Below are positions 21,783 through 33,249 of a DNA stretch of 64,000 nt, piece by piece. This stretch comes from Neolentinus lepideus HHB14362 ss-1 (taxonomy: Eukaryota; Basidiomycota; Agaricomycetes; Gloeophyllales; Gloeophyllaceae), in NCBI GenBank assembly GCA_001632425.1, contig KV425572.1, forward strand, positions 214,566 to 278,565. Direction: 5' to 3'. The notes below the pieces were generated by a model. The model was not told the origin of the DNA and made no database searches. It saw only the letters and a list, made by a program, of their open reading frames with translations. The position numbers and the translations under genes are program-made. Every line of letters begins with the position of its first letter. Position 1 is the first letter of the stretch.

Positions 21783-23201
21783 ATGATATCACTATTACTG
21801 CCCGTTATCCTTTCCTGTCTGCTGTCGACCGTTTTCGCTGCCCCCGCACCCATTTTAACCAAGAGAGACAACTCGCAAGCAACGACGGCAGTCTCCGACG
21901 CTACCATTGACGGGGACTTTGTGAGACCCGCGCAGTTCAGCAGGATAGCGTATTGCTCGACCCAGGCGGTGACGAGTTGGCAATGTGGCGAACCTTGCGC
22001 AGCCGTCGGTAATGTCACGTTCCTGCAAGCTGGAGGGGGTGAGTGGTCGGATGTCGCATCAGTATTATAAGCTAATTGTGAGTTACTTCGAAGATGATGG
22101 CTTGATCCCTATGTGTGAGTAATCCTAAACTAGCACTCCCTTCGCGCAATCCGACTCTGTTGTTGCAGATTTCATCGCCCACGACCAAGACACTCAGACC
22201 ATTGTCGTTGCCCATCAGGGCACCGACCCGGAGAACATGTACGTTCGAACTCATCGCAACTGCCTGGTCACGCTATTTCTGACGATAGCTCTATAGCCTA
22301 TCGATTGCCAACGATGCTCAGTTCTTACTGACGGACCTGAACACGACTTTGTTCCCGCAAGCCGGACGTACGTAGTTTAGTTCTGACCATCACGAGCTGC
22401 AGCCTTCTACCGCGCACGCTTTGATAGAGGGCGTGCAAGTGCATGATGGGTTCCAGAAGACCTTCGAGCGTACCGCCGACGGTGTTCTCTCCGGAGTCCA
22501 GAATGCTCTCAGCTCGACTGGCGCGACAAAGGTGCTCGTCACTGGCCACAGTCTTGGTGCGTCCAAAGGCCATCGCGTCGATGCCCAAACTGCGGTCTCT
22601 CCCAACACCATCGAACTAAGACATCACTGTATTTGTTTCACAGGAGCAGCAATAGCAACCATGGACGCAGTCATGTTAAAGATGAACCTGGACCCCTCTA
22701 TTTCTCTTACGTCGACCGTCTTCGGGTTGCCCAGAGGAGGCGACCAATCATGGGCCGATCTCGTGAACAGCAATGTCCGTCAACCATCTCCCCCTGCCGT
22801 GATGGCCAACTCACACCTTATCCTCTAGCTGGGGACGTCATTCACTCACATCACGAACCAAAACGACCCGGTCCCCACGGTGCCCCCGGAGTTTCTGGGC
22901 TACCAACACCCGCAAGGCGAGGTGCACATTGTCAGCGCGAATGCGACCGGCGCGACGCAGACGGTTGCGTGCCCGGGGACTGAGAACGATGTTTGTGTTA
23001 GACTAGCAATATTACGTGTGAGAAGAGATATTGATCACCATTCCTAGAATTGCTCCGACGGGAATTCGTTGCTGCACGTTGACGTTGCTAACCACCTTGG
23101 TGCGTCGTCCGACTCGCTTTTCTCGTGCATCGATTTGAGAATGTCTTCTAGGTCCTTACTTCCAGAATATCTCGTTGAGCTCGAAGGCCTGTCCTTTTTA
23201 G
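21783..23201 (+). CDS. Secreted class 3 lipase
   Basis: An N-terminal signal peptide (MISLLLPVILSCLLSTVFA) precedes a short propeptide ending in a KR site. Exons then join to give FIAHDQDTQTIVVAHQGTDP (oxyanion-side strand), VHDGFQKTF, the nucleophile elbow VTGHSLGAA, an Asp region NDPVPTVPP, and a C-terminal HVDVANHLGPYF supplying the catalytic His. These match the Ser-Asp-His triad of Rhizomucor/Thermomyces-type triacylglycerol lipases. The introns are 45-80 nt with GT-AG ends, for example after AGG, after PMY, after the GHSLG elbow, after ENDN and before GPYF. The final residues ACPF with stop TAG at 23199-23201 leave a cysteine for a terminal disulfide. The enzyme should act outside the cell on lipid esters. 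Confidence 0.9.
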
Positions 23202-23641
23202 AAATTGTCCGTCGAGGCTTCTCTCTTCTACTGGGTGTTATACGGGGTGTTGGGTTTTGTTAACGGGCAGGATCTTCTTATTTTGTGGACTTCTTCGTTT
23301 TATATTCGATGGACCGGTTGTTCTAATTTATATCTATATCAAGTCTGTTGACGCTATGATAACAAGCGCACTGTGTACTCCTGTGCGAGATTGTTACAAG
23401 CCTGAGCTACGGTGCCTCCTCATCGACTAAATAATAGGCTTTGTGATTCTTTTCCGTCCAGGATATTGTAATTCCCGTAGTTGGTTTCCCTACCTTTCTG
23501 GGATCTATAGTGGCATTGTAGGTCACTCGCAAATGGCAATTGCCGATATGCAGTGCTGGGCGCCTGATCTCTTGTTGCTTCAGGGGCTCTATCCCCGTGG
23601 ACCCCGCCTCAATGGCTATGCTGCAATCATCGATGCACTCG

Positions 23642-23648
23642 TATATAA
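23642..23648 (+). promoter_or_regulatory. TATA box of first LOR gene
   Basis: TATATAA lies 84 bases before the ATG and is conserved at the equivalent place in the second copy. Confidence 0.6.
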
Positions 23649-23731
23649 GGGAGCCGAAACCCAGAGAGGTACACGATACACTCACTAATCCCCAGACGGG
23701 CGCTTTCGGTCTCTGACGGCACTCCAGTGAA

Positions 23732-24534
23732 ATGGGTCTCTTTGGGTCTAGCGATTATGAACAGATTGTAGCATTGTCAGGGTACGCCCATCTCGTTACT
23801 ATGAATGCTAGTGCCTTCAAATTGATCCACTCATGTGCATCCTAGCATCGGCGCTCCATTGGGAGTGATCCAAGCCTTCACCCAGCATCAGAGTGAATTC
23901 ACGTTGAAGCTCCGCGAGAAGAAGCTGTCCTTTACGGGCGACGACTACCAGATTACTACGCCAGACGGGCGTCCATTCTTCATTATGAGGGGCAAGGTGC
24001 TCTCGTTACGGAGTAGGAAGCTGCTTTGCGATGCTCAGGGACAACCGATTCTGAACATCCAGGACAAGATACTGACATTGTTCAAACAGTTCCGGGTACG
24101 TGTCTGCCAACATCGACTTAGTCGCGTCATAGGTACTTAATTACGACCTCTAGATGTATCCTGGTGAGAGCGACGGGCCCGAAATCTGCCACGTCAAGCA
24201 CCATTTCTCCGTACTAGGAGACAAGCTCTCTGTGCATTTCAAAAACTTCGATGGCCGAGAGGTTGAGCTCCTTGTGAAAGGCTCGATTTTAGACAGACAC
24301 GCCGAGATCTATGCAGGCGACCTCGTGGTCGCTCGGATTCATAGGAAATTCTTGAACGTTGGGCAAGTATTCTTCGACCAGCAGACATATTACTTGACAG
24401 TCGCACCTGGAGGTACGTTTGCTACATCTGGTGCAATATAGTATTCTCTTTAAATCTTTTATCCCTCAGTCGATGCAGCAATGATGGTCGCCGTCTGTGT
24501 CTGCCTGGATGAAGTTGCAAATGACAAGAATTGA
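23732..24534 (+). CDS. LURP-one-related (tubby-C-like barrel) protein, copy A
   Basis: Four exons. The first, MGLFGSSDYEQ, splices at GTACGC to IGAPLGVIQAF; the next carries the LOR pattern of paired strands (TLKLREKKLSFTGDDYQI, PFFIMRGKVLSLRSRKLLC, PILNIQDKI); then MYPGES with DKLSVHFKNFDG, a hydrophobic helix-like VDAAMMVAVCVCLDEV, and stop at 24532-24534. About 210 residues with a 12-stranded-barrel pattern suits the family, known from plant defence LURP1 and phospholipid-scramblase-like proteins; the fungal function is unknown. A frameshift-like difference from copy B near 23820 falls within the first intron and so does no harm. Confidence 0.8.
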
Positions 24535-25180
24535 CGAACTACTGATCTGGAATTTTCTTGCTCGTGGAATATGCTCCAAATCGTTTGTATCAAATATAAC
24601 TTGTTATCTGGACATTCCCGTGCCTGCAGAATATTATGACATGAATAATCTCTTGCTCGAAATTACCATGCATCGACGGCCTGGTACAGAAGGATAGCTA
24701 ACTCGCGCAAGGTTCGATGAGTTGGTAGGTTAGGTGAAAAGGGGAAGGGTCATGGTAAAGATGTCCAGGGAGAATATTTGCTCGCCGCACTTGGAACTAC
24801 AAGTTTGGCTGCTACTGAGTCGACTAAATATCATAATGGCAATGATTGCTGGCCAAAAAAGTGACCCTTTCTTCAAATAAAGGCATATCTTTTTCACGGC
24901 TGGGGAGGTATCGACATTAATATCTCTACATTATTGCGCAAAAGTCGGACTTCAAAGTTTCACCCTAAAGCGTCTCCCTCACCCCCGGTGGCTCAGTGTT
25001 TGGAATCGTCGGACCTGCCACCCAGGGTGTGGTTGCCTTACCTTTCTAGCATCTATTAGTACTTGGCATTGTAGGTAGTCCGTCATGATAATCGCCGATC
25101 GTGATTATGCAGTGCTGTGCGCCTGATCGCTTGTTGCTTCAGGGGCGCAATATTCAATGGCTATGCTGCAATCGCACTCG

Positions 25181-25187
25181 TATATAA
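25181..25187 (+). promoter_or_regulatory. TATA box of second LOR gene
   Basis: TATATAA 105 bases before the ATG; the surrounding promoter is a diverged copy of that of the first gene, including CCAGACGGGC and CGGTCTCTGACG. Confidence 0.6.
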
Positions 25188-25291
25188 GCGAGCTGCAGCC
25201 CAGAGAGGTATACAGTACACTCACTAACCTCCAGACGGGCACTTCCGGTCTCTGACGATCATCGTACTGGAAATATTGGCATTCCAACAGG

Positions 25292-26087
25292 ATGGGTCGC
25301 TTTGGGTCTAGCGATTATGAACAGCTCGCACCATTGTCAGGGTACGCCCACACTGTGAATGCTGGTGCCTTCAATCGATCCACTCATGTACATCCTAGCA
25401 TCGGCGCTCCATTGGGAGTGATCCAAGCCTTCGCTCAGCATCAGAGTGAATTCACGTTGAAGCTCCGCGAGAAGAAGCTGTCCTTTACGGGAAACGACTA
25501 CCAGATCACTACGCCAGACGGGCGCCCATTCTTCATTATGAGGGGCAAGGTGTTCTCGCTGCGAAGTAGGAAGTTGCTTTGCGATGCGCAGGGACAACCG
25601 ATTTTGAACATTCAAGACAAGATCATGACATTGTTCAAGCAGTTCCGGGTACGTGTCTACCAACATCGATTTAGTCGCGTCATAGGTACTTAATCACGTC
25701 ATTGAGATATATCCTGGTGAGAGCGAAGGGCCCAAAATCTGCCATGTTAAGCAGCATTTCGCCGTGCTAGGAGACAAGCTCTCTGTGCATTTCAAAAATT
25801 TCGATGGCCGAGAGGTTGAGCTCCTAGTGAAAGGCTCGATTTTGGACAGACACGCCGAGATCTACGCGGGCGACCTCATGGTCGCCCGGATTCATAGGAA
25901 ATTCTTGAACGTTGGGCAGATATTCTTCGACATGCAAACATATTACTTGACAGTCGCACCTGAAGGTACGCTTACTCCATCTGATGCAACATGGTATTCT
26001 CTCTGAATTTTTCGTCCATTAGTCGATGCGGCAATGATGGCCGCTGTCTGTGTCTGCCTGGATGAAGTTGCAAATAATAAGAATTGA
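25292..26087 (+). CDS. LURP-one-related (tubby-C-like barrel) protein, copy B
   Basis: A tandem paralogue of the gene at 23732-24534 with the same four-exon structure and identical splice positions. It starts MGRFGSSDYEQLAPLSG and ends CLDEVANNKN. Differences are scattered and conservative (DDYQI to NDYQI, VFFDQQ to IFFDMQ, MYPGES to IYPGES), and no stops occur in the exons, so both copies look functional and under constraint. Copy B also stays open through the first intron, so an unspliced transcript would still be translatable there. Promoter and 3' flank are duplicated along with the gene. Confidence 0.8.
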
Positions 26088-26467
26088 CGAACAATTGATC
26101 TAGAATTTTCTTGCTCGTGGAATATGCCCCGAAACACTTGTATCAAATGTAACTGATATACCTGTAGCATTATGACAAAAATAATGCCGTGCTCGAGTCT
26201 GGAGATTAGCATGCATCGGCGTGGTATACCGTACAGAAGGATAGCTCACTCGTCAAAGTTCGTCACGGTTTAATGAGTTGTTAGGTCAGGTAGAGAGGAG
26301 AAAAGCAATGGTAAAGGTAGGAGGCTCACCGCCCTTGAAAACAAGGACGCGTGACACGTTCCACGCACGAGACCGGAACGTGAACCTGATCGATCGATCC
26401 CCGAGTCTGTGGCACATGTGACACGCATCTCCTTTGGTTTGCTACATTCTCAGGAGACATAATGATG

Positions 26468-27108
26468 CGAAGCAGCTAGGCTCGTGACCAGCCTGTCGTA
26501 CCGTCATTGGGGCAGAATGTCGGTAGACAGGCTGGTCGATTTGGTGTGGGAATCAGGTTCACAGAAATTAACTCCATCTTTGCTTACGTTTTGACAGCGG
26601 AGCTGAGCTGAGTCGGTCGGAGATTCAAGATCGAGATCGCTGTCGGCGTTGACTTAGCGTCGCGTCGGTGTTGACTTTGCACGATTTGGCCTCTACGTCC
26701 ACTCCGTTAGGAGATAGCAGAGCAAGCAAATGTGCCAAATATAGAGTTTCTCATTATCTGCAAGAGGAGCCAGGAAAGCATTAGAAGGCGTCGAGTGCAA
26801 GGGTATTATTGATTTAGCAAGCGAGAAAAAAATTCAAGGAGGTCTAGAGGCTAGAGTATGAAAATTATTGTCTGATTTATAGAATTCTTCCATTATTTGC
26901 GGCCATAGAATAGAGCAGGAGAAGGAACGAGAGCTACAGCGTTGGACTTAGTCGCCTAGCTTGCCACATTGGCTTATGTCAGCCGGCATTGCTCGGCCAA
27001 GGACTTAATTTCTGTGAACCGGATTCCCACGCCAAATCGACCAGCCTGTCTACCGACATTCTGCCCCAATGACAGTACGACAGGCTGGTCACGAGCCTAC
27101 GAAGCAGC
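26468..27108. mobile_element. Mutator-like MITE with 9-bp target-site duplication
   Basis: CGAAGCAGC occurs at 26468-26476 and again at 27100-27108, directly outside inverted repeats of about 95 bases that start TAGGCTCGTGACCAGCCTGT. The element proper is 26477-27099. Long TIRs with a 9-bp duplication are typical of the Mutator superfamily. Within each TIR the words GACCAGCCTGTC and GACAGGCTGGTC form an internal hairpin. The roughly 430-base interior encodes no transposase. Confidence 0.88.
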
Positions 27109-27695
27109 CACAGGACAAAGTACAAACCTTGATATCTGCCAGGAGACAGTCTGTGCAGCCTGACTTCAAGTTATCGTCGATCGCTGATACCACATATATT
27201 ACAGTGCATATATTCCATCCCTTGATGATCGTCCTTGCTACATTCTTCCTTCTAATCCTGCTTTTGCTATCACATCAACACCGTATGAGTCAACCTCGTA
27301 TGACCGTCTCCTGAGATTGAATACATCAAAAGGATGAAGCGACAGAAGCCGTGACTAGGCTACGTCGGGCCTCGAGGGTGGTTGATATGCACCCACGGAG
27401 ATGAGATGAAGCAAATATCTCCTTACAGTGTTTTCAGACATCACGCATACAGCGCCCTTTATCGTGCTCACTTCTTTGTAATAGTCAAACTGTGGCAGAG
27501 GGCCAAACATTATGAAGTGAATTTGGCGCGAAGTGGGACGAATGAGCAAGTCAGATTTGACTGAGCGTATTTTCAGTTGTATATACAAATCCTGCCACCC
27601 GTAGAGACCCAGCCGGCCTCAATTAACTCCTACATATCATTAGAGCATATACACACCCATTACAGTATCTATCCATCGCACGCCATCCCCACCGA
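27109..27695. other. Intergenic region
   Basis: No gene recognised; it covers the 3' flank of the MFS transporter gene on the minus strand. Confidence 0.4.
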
Positions 27696-30600
27696 TCAAT
27701 AATCACCCGTATGCTTCGCATACCGACTCCACGACCGAATCTTCGCTCCCCACACATAAAAAATCCACGGAACAAACGACAGGAGTATCGACAGGAAGCC
27801 AAGAAGACTCAGCGCCCAATGGTTGCCTGAAACGCAACGAATGAACACGGTTAAAATCGCGCGAAGGTGTAGCCGTACCGAGTCGCTTGAACATCGGCGT
27901 CGTCCACAGCACGGCCCCTCCGCTAACATTGTACCGGATAAGCGTGAGCGACGAGAGCGCCGAGGCGGCGTACGATTCGTATGCATCTGCGCGCCGCACT
28001 AACATTAGCCTCGACTCGCCCTTGAATACAGTAAAACCGACGCACCGATGATGTACTGATAACTCGAGATGAAACAGCACAAAATGCCTGGTATAAAATC
28101 AGCACACGCACGAGCGGAACAACGAAGTACACACCAGCCCCGAAGAACGTGCCGCTCATTATCGCAGGCCACGGCCCCACGGACTTGTAACACGTCCACG
28201 CGCTATCAAGCCCCGCCCCATCATCAGCACATACTAACCCCACCCAAGAAAAAATACTCACAACCAAAACAAACTGATCGGGAACAGCCACGTCCCATAT
28301 ATCGCCAGGAGCAGCCTCGTCTCGGGCGGGGGCGGATTAAACATCACCTCCTCTGCAGTCTTCTCGAGCTTCGCCTTCTCCGCCTCGAACGTCTCGAGCG
28401 AGCGATCCCACAACTTCCTGTAATGCTTGTACGTCGCGGGCGTGACCGCGAGGACAGCGGCGAGGCCGACGGAGATCGGGATGAATGTCAAGCCGGTCTG
28501 GCCCGCGTTGAAGTTATACCTACACAATCCATTCGACTCTGTGAAGACACGAGAAATGGAGTAGATACGCACGGCGCGAAAACCAACGGGTACGCCTCAA
28601 AGCTCCCAAACAGCACTATATATACCACCGTCATGTACAGCGAAAAGAGCAGGACGATCGGCTCAAGCACGGGCAAGATGAACGGCCGCGCCATCGTCCG
28701 CCAAAAGTCGTGCGCGAAGGAGACTTGCATGCGGTGTCGCTCGGTGGGGGAGAGGTACGCGGGGTTATTCGTCGCGCGGCGGATCGCGGCGGATTTCATC
28801 TGCCGTTAAATCGTGAGACAGCGGCGATGGAAACGGAGATGAGGGGACAGACAACGCACTTTGAGCAGAGCCGGCGCGAACGTCTCCGGCAGCCACAGGA
28901 TCATCACCACCAGCAGCGCGAGCGCCCATATCGCCGTGATCCAGTCAGCCCACCTGTAAACGAAACCGTATTGAGCATCCGTGGGGCAGCATATAATGAC
29001 AGATCGACCTGGGTGTGGTGGCGGGCGGAGATGGGAGAGGAGGGTTGGGTTCGATAGGAAGGGGACTTAGGATGATGCGTACTTGTACCCGAGGCGGGAC
29101 TGCCCGATGAACCCGCCGAGGACGGGGCCCAGGGAGGGGCCGAGGAAGCCGCAGAAGGCGAAGACTGGGGCGCGTTAGCGGTGGATCGAGTCAAGGACGA
29201 AGGAAAGAAAAAAGATTGGGCGGTCGGATGTGGAGAAACACTTACATGGAAAAGAGAAAGTCCGCTCGAGCGGGGACCACATGTCCGAGAGGGTCCCGCC
29301 CTAAGATGAGGGGAAAGCGACAAGTACGTTAGAAATTAGTGCACGAGACAAGGTACCGCGGACTCACCGCATTGCTCAAAACAGGCGACCCAGTCACGCC
29401 CGCGAAGAACCGCAAGATGACGCGCGCCTGGATGGTGTTCGAGAGAGCGATGCCGCCTTCGAAGAGGACGAACATGAGGAGGGTGATCTGCGGAGGAGCG
29501 GCGTTAGTCACGCGTTTTTATTCCGGGGCGAGTAGAGGCAATTAGAGGTTGGAAGCATATACAGTCTAGGATTAAGGATATCTATGCAAAGGAGGGCGCA
29601 TATATAGGAAGTTTCGAGTGCAAAGAAGCAGAGAGCGGGCATTCCTATATATCGAGTGACATCCCATCCATGGACTCGCCTTCAAAGGCAAATTCCATCA
29701 GGGAGGTATGCACCAGAACATGCCGAGAGGAGGATACACTCCGGCAGTCCTGGAGCGTAGGAGTATATTGAGGGTATTTATCCACAAGTGAACTCTACAG
29801 ACCGCATACACCCTCGTCTGCTATTCATGAAGAAGTAGCACGGGATGCGAAAGGTGAATTTCGGTGAGGAGCAACTTGTGCGGGAACGCTGTCAGGCGAT
29901 CGAGTCCAACTAACTCTGAGAAAATGCGCGCGCTCGACAAATTGTCATCACCGAAATCACCTCTTCATAATCCCAAATAATTGGAGAATAACAGCGGAAA
30001 TAAGAAAAGTGAAATGAGGTACAATAATCAGCCGGTAAGCATGGCAAGCACCCTTTGTTTGAAAATAAAGGAACAGAAACAAATCTACCACTCACAATAT
30101 ACACCGGATTTCTCCCTCCAATCTCACTTAATGGCGCAAAGAGCGGGCCCGCAATCCCGAACCCAAACAAAAACACGGCCGTCTCGAGCGATAGCACCTC
30201 TGTCGATACCCCGAGTTTCGGGGCGGCGTCACCAGCAGCGGCCTGGTCGATAGACGGTGCCACGCCAGCGACGAGGGCGATCTGGCCGATGAGGAAGGTG
30301 ACGAGCCACCGGCGCGTGTCGGACCAGCTGGAAGGAAAATGTTAATGCGTGAAGAGCAAGGAGGATTAAGTAAGCAGGAGAGCGCACTTGTGTGGGTTCT
30401 GTAAAGGCGTGATGTTAGAGGTCGGACGCGGATATTGTGGAGAGTGACGCACCTCGGGATCCCCATGCGTCCACGCGACGAGATACGGGTCCTCCTTCTC
30501 CAGCTCCGAGGTCTCGACGGGCTCCCTTGACGCGCCTGGTATGCTCTGCCTCTCTGCATCCTCCTCGAGGTCGGCGATCTCCTCGTCTCTGGATGGGACG

Positions 30601-30722
30601 CGGGTCGGGCCTGCGGACATCGAGTTGGACGGGGACGCCGCAGCGCGGTTTTGTTCGCGGTCACGGGCTCTGAGGACGTCGGGGTGGGAGGCAAAACGGC
30701 GGTAGGCAAGGTAGCTTTGCAT
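27696..30722 (-). CDS. Major facilitator transporter, DHA1/polyamine-resistance type
   Basis: A proton-coupled drug/polyamine exporter by family, in plasma or vacuolar membrane. The N-terminal 120 residues are hydrophilic and acidic. Membrane segments follow with the typical signatures LFAPLSEIGGRNPVYI (helix 2-3 loop), RFFAGVTGSPVLSNAGGTLSDMW (helix 4-5 and loop), FCGFLGPSLGPVLGGFIG (helix 5), WLPETFAPALL, and later PETRLLLAIYGTWLFPISLFW and ALSLLGFLSILLSFVPWIFY. The frame ends at TGA 27696-27698 after a basic tail. Many introns are short, but the one after NPVYI is 608 nt (29488-30095), far longer than its neighbours. The start at 30722 gives the usual long cytosolic N-terminus. Confidence 0.88.
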
Positions 30723-32058
30723 GTTCGTCGACTTCTTTTCGAGTCCTGGGAAACGAGTACTGGCGAAAGACGAAGATGAAGACGAAGAGAGAGGTCTATA
30801 AGCTCTATCGTTCTATGAGTCTATGCGGCGAAGGCGGGTCTATCGGCTCAGAGATGGGTGCAGAGAGCCGCTAGCCATGGGGAGTCTTATATAGCATCGC
30901 CGATGCTGGTTTATAACGCATTACGGGGTTTCTCGTTTCTCGAATGTCAGGCGGTGAATCATTTGGATTGGCGGAGGCAAAAATAGATTGTTGGGAATGG
31001 GAATCGGCAGAGACGGCCGCACCGTATTTATAGCTGCAAGAGAGTTGTAGCTCCATTCTAGATCAGACTTACGAGACAGACACAGAGAAAACATGCGCTG
31101 GGCGCGTGGTCCTGATCCAAGTCAGAGGTGACCTTAACCCTGTTCAGCCGGACCGGAGACTCCGACCCCGCTTTGGACGCACGATACGCAAAACACGATG
31201 ACCCAACACAGACCTAACAGACTTTGAGAAAAAGGCTCTGAGCTTGATACGGACTTCCGGGGAGAACGCATTGGCGGTATGGCTAATGCCATTCCTTTCC
31301 TAGGACACAGAAATGCTGCGCAGCATCTTGTGTAGGTGGCACAGTGAATTGAACCACTTGACGAAGGATTGCTGCAACGGATGAGGGTATAGTTCGAGAC
31401 CAGGCGCGATAGGAACATGCCAAACTGCAAATCCTCCTCTCTCAATGCAATCTTCAACGATTGAGGGCAGGAAATGTTTTCGGCAGCATAGTATAGGAGA
31501 GCAAGTGCGATAGAAGACAGGATTCTTGCGCCTTGAGAACCGAAATTCTAAAACTTCAATAGTCGAGGAAGCAAGCTATGACGAGAAACAGATCATGGCC
31601 GCGTGAGATCCAGTCAGGAAGCACGGTTTCCGAAGGCGCTGAAGACGAGGGATATCGGACATATCCGATTCCTGAACGTACGCACCAGCGCCCGGACATT
31701 CTCGTCCTGGCTCCAGTATATCTCGTCCTGGCTCCAGTATATTTCTGGAGTAATGCTCAAGCGGCGTAGCCAAATGCCCGAGCAGCCACCGATATTGCCT
31801 GTGAGATGAGCGTGCCTCCCGGCCAAAGCTCCGCGAGTGTGATATCCGACTGTAAGAGCCTTGACCCTCGGTAAAAAGTCGTCATTGGAGATTCGGATGC
31901 ATTCGTAGAGGCTCGATCACTGCGCCCAGCAATTTGTGGACGCAATTCGGCACTCCATGAATCGAGGGGTTCTCAAAAGCCATGTCACCCACTTAAAGGT
32001 AGCGAATACGTCTTGAGTAATTGTGGAATTGAGTCTCCAGAAAGTCATCAGGAAGAAC
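30723..32058. other. Intergenic region
   Basis: Promoter side of the transporter plus about 1 kb in which I see no gene. Frames on both strands lack family features. A perfect 21-bp direct repeat lies at 31700-31741. Confidence 0.4.
31700..31741 (+). repeat. Two exact 21-bp direct repeats
   Basis: TCTCGTCCTGGCTCCAGTAT plus A occurs twice back to back. No coding or structural role is evident. Confidence 0.8.
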
Positions 32059-32973
32059 CTGGAGATTAGGGTTCGGGGAAATTGGGACAGGACCTAATTG
32101 ACCGTTGGAATTTACCAGCCAGCAGGCCGTAGGCCTAATTAACGGGTGTAATTAACTGTTATTTATCAACGGGGTCCGGGGCGGAGCCCCGGAGCGGACC
32201 GCGTTAATTAACGCTAATTAATCGGTAAAATAGGGCTATTTTACATGTAAATTACAGGCTGGTAAGCTCTACCATACGTCTCAACGGAGCGGTTCCTCCA
32301 CTGTGACAGTGTGAGGCTTTGCTGGTATTTCCCGACACCGATAGTCTTGGTGCTTAATGAAAATCTGATAAGACATCCTGCAAGAAGTGAGATCTAGTGT
32401 CAGTATACTTACACTGCGGGAGTCCCACTCTTTGAGGACCTGCAAAATGTTGATTAAAAGGTATTTCTCGCCCTCTGATTGGCTGATAATACCTTTTGAT
32501 CAACATTTTGCAGGCTGTTAAAGACTGGGTTTCCCACAGTGTAATTATATGGTCCCGGAGGTTCACGCCGCCAATCCTTGGATCTAGAGTGAATTTGTCT
32601 CTCTATGCCGAGCTGTATGATTCTCGGTTCGCGGTCATGGCGACCGAGTGCGTTCAAATTTGCAACGGGCTGTCTTGCTCGTGCTCAAATACGCACGTGG
32701 CATAGCTACCTAGAGTCTTCTTGTATCATGCAAGTGGCCCAAGATGTGTATTATACATGACAAGGAGGTCTATTATAAGTTATAACTACTACACACCATG
32801 GATCACTGTATCATGAGCTTGCATCGTTCCCAGACCAGTATTCCCAAATTAACCCAAATTTACACCCTCCATACGGGCCTAACCAAATTTACCAGTAAAT
32901 TTCCTGTAAATTACAGGTGTTAAATAGCGGAGGTAATTTACACTTCCCAAATTCCCCGAACCCTACTGGAGAT
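32059..32973. mobile_element. hAT-like non-autonomous element with 8-bp target duplication
   Basis: CTGGAGAT stands directly outside both ends (32059-32066 and 32966-32973). The element, 32067-32965, has ends TAGGGTTCGGGGAAATTGGG and, inverted, TAGGGTTCGGGGAATTTGGG. An 8-bp duplication and short TIRs starting TAGGG or CAGGG are typical of hAT transposons. AATTAAC and AAATTTAC motifs are clustered near both ends. There is no transposase frame. A smaller palindromic element is inserted in its middle. Confidence 0.85.
32410..32543. mobile_element. Palindromic MITE nested in the hAT-like element
   Basis: The 130-base stretch 32412-32541 is almost entirely two inverted arms of about 54 bases around a short loop, flanked by TA on each side. 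The outer ends read CACTGCGGGAG and CTTTCCCACAGTG-like sequence, and the inner arms CCTGCAAAATGTTGAT are perfectly paired. The arms would fold into one long hairpin. A foldback MITE of the Tc1/mariner group is likely because of the TA flanks. Confidence 0.75.
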
Positions 32974-33249
32974 CCCTCTTGGCCGTTAAAGAAGTGTGAA
33001 GTGCCTGGGATTTCCGGGATCTCCCACTGACCAAGAGATTTCCATAGCGACAGCCACTGATAAGCTTCAGAACTTCGAAGATGGTCCGTCAGGAAGCAAA
33101 TATTGCGTGTTTACATGAATAATTAAATAAATTGAGCCTTTAAATAATTGTGTCGCCACGTGGTAGCCCTCCGAGTCGGTGTCTTCGATCACCCAGCCTG
33201 CTTGAAGTCCTGAAGCTCATGAGATCTACATGAACTAGGCACGTCTGAA
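32974..33249. other. Intergenic region
   Basis: AT-rich, no feature recognised. Confidence 0.35.

Larger units (their letters stand above)
23455..26290 (+). repeat. Tandem segmental duplication, about 1.3 kb unit
   Basis: Bases from about 23455 to 24720 recur from about 25030 to 26290. The copies include promoter, TATA box, all exons and introns, and the 3' flank. About 310 bases of less similar sequence separate them. Confidence 0.75.

Noticed and set aside
23815..23850. Frameshift in LOR copy A relative to copy B
   Set aside because: The extra base lies in the first intron; the exons join in frame at GTACGC...CCTAG.
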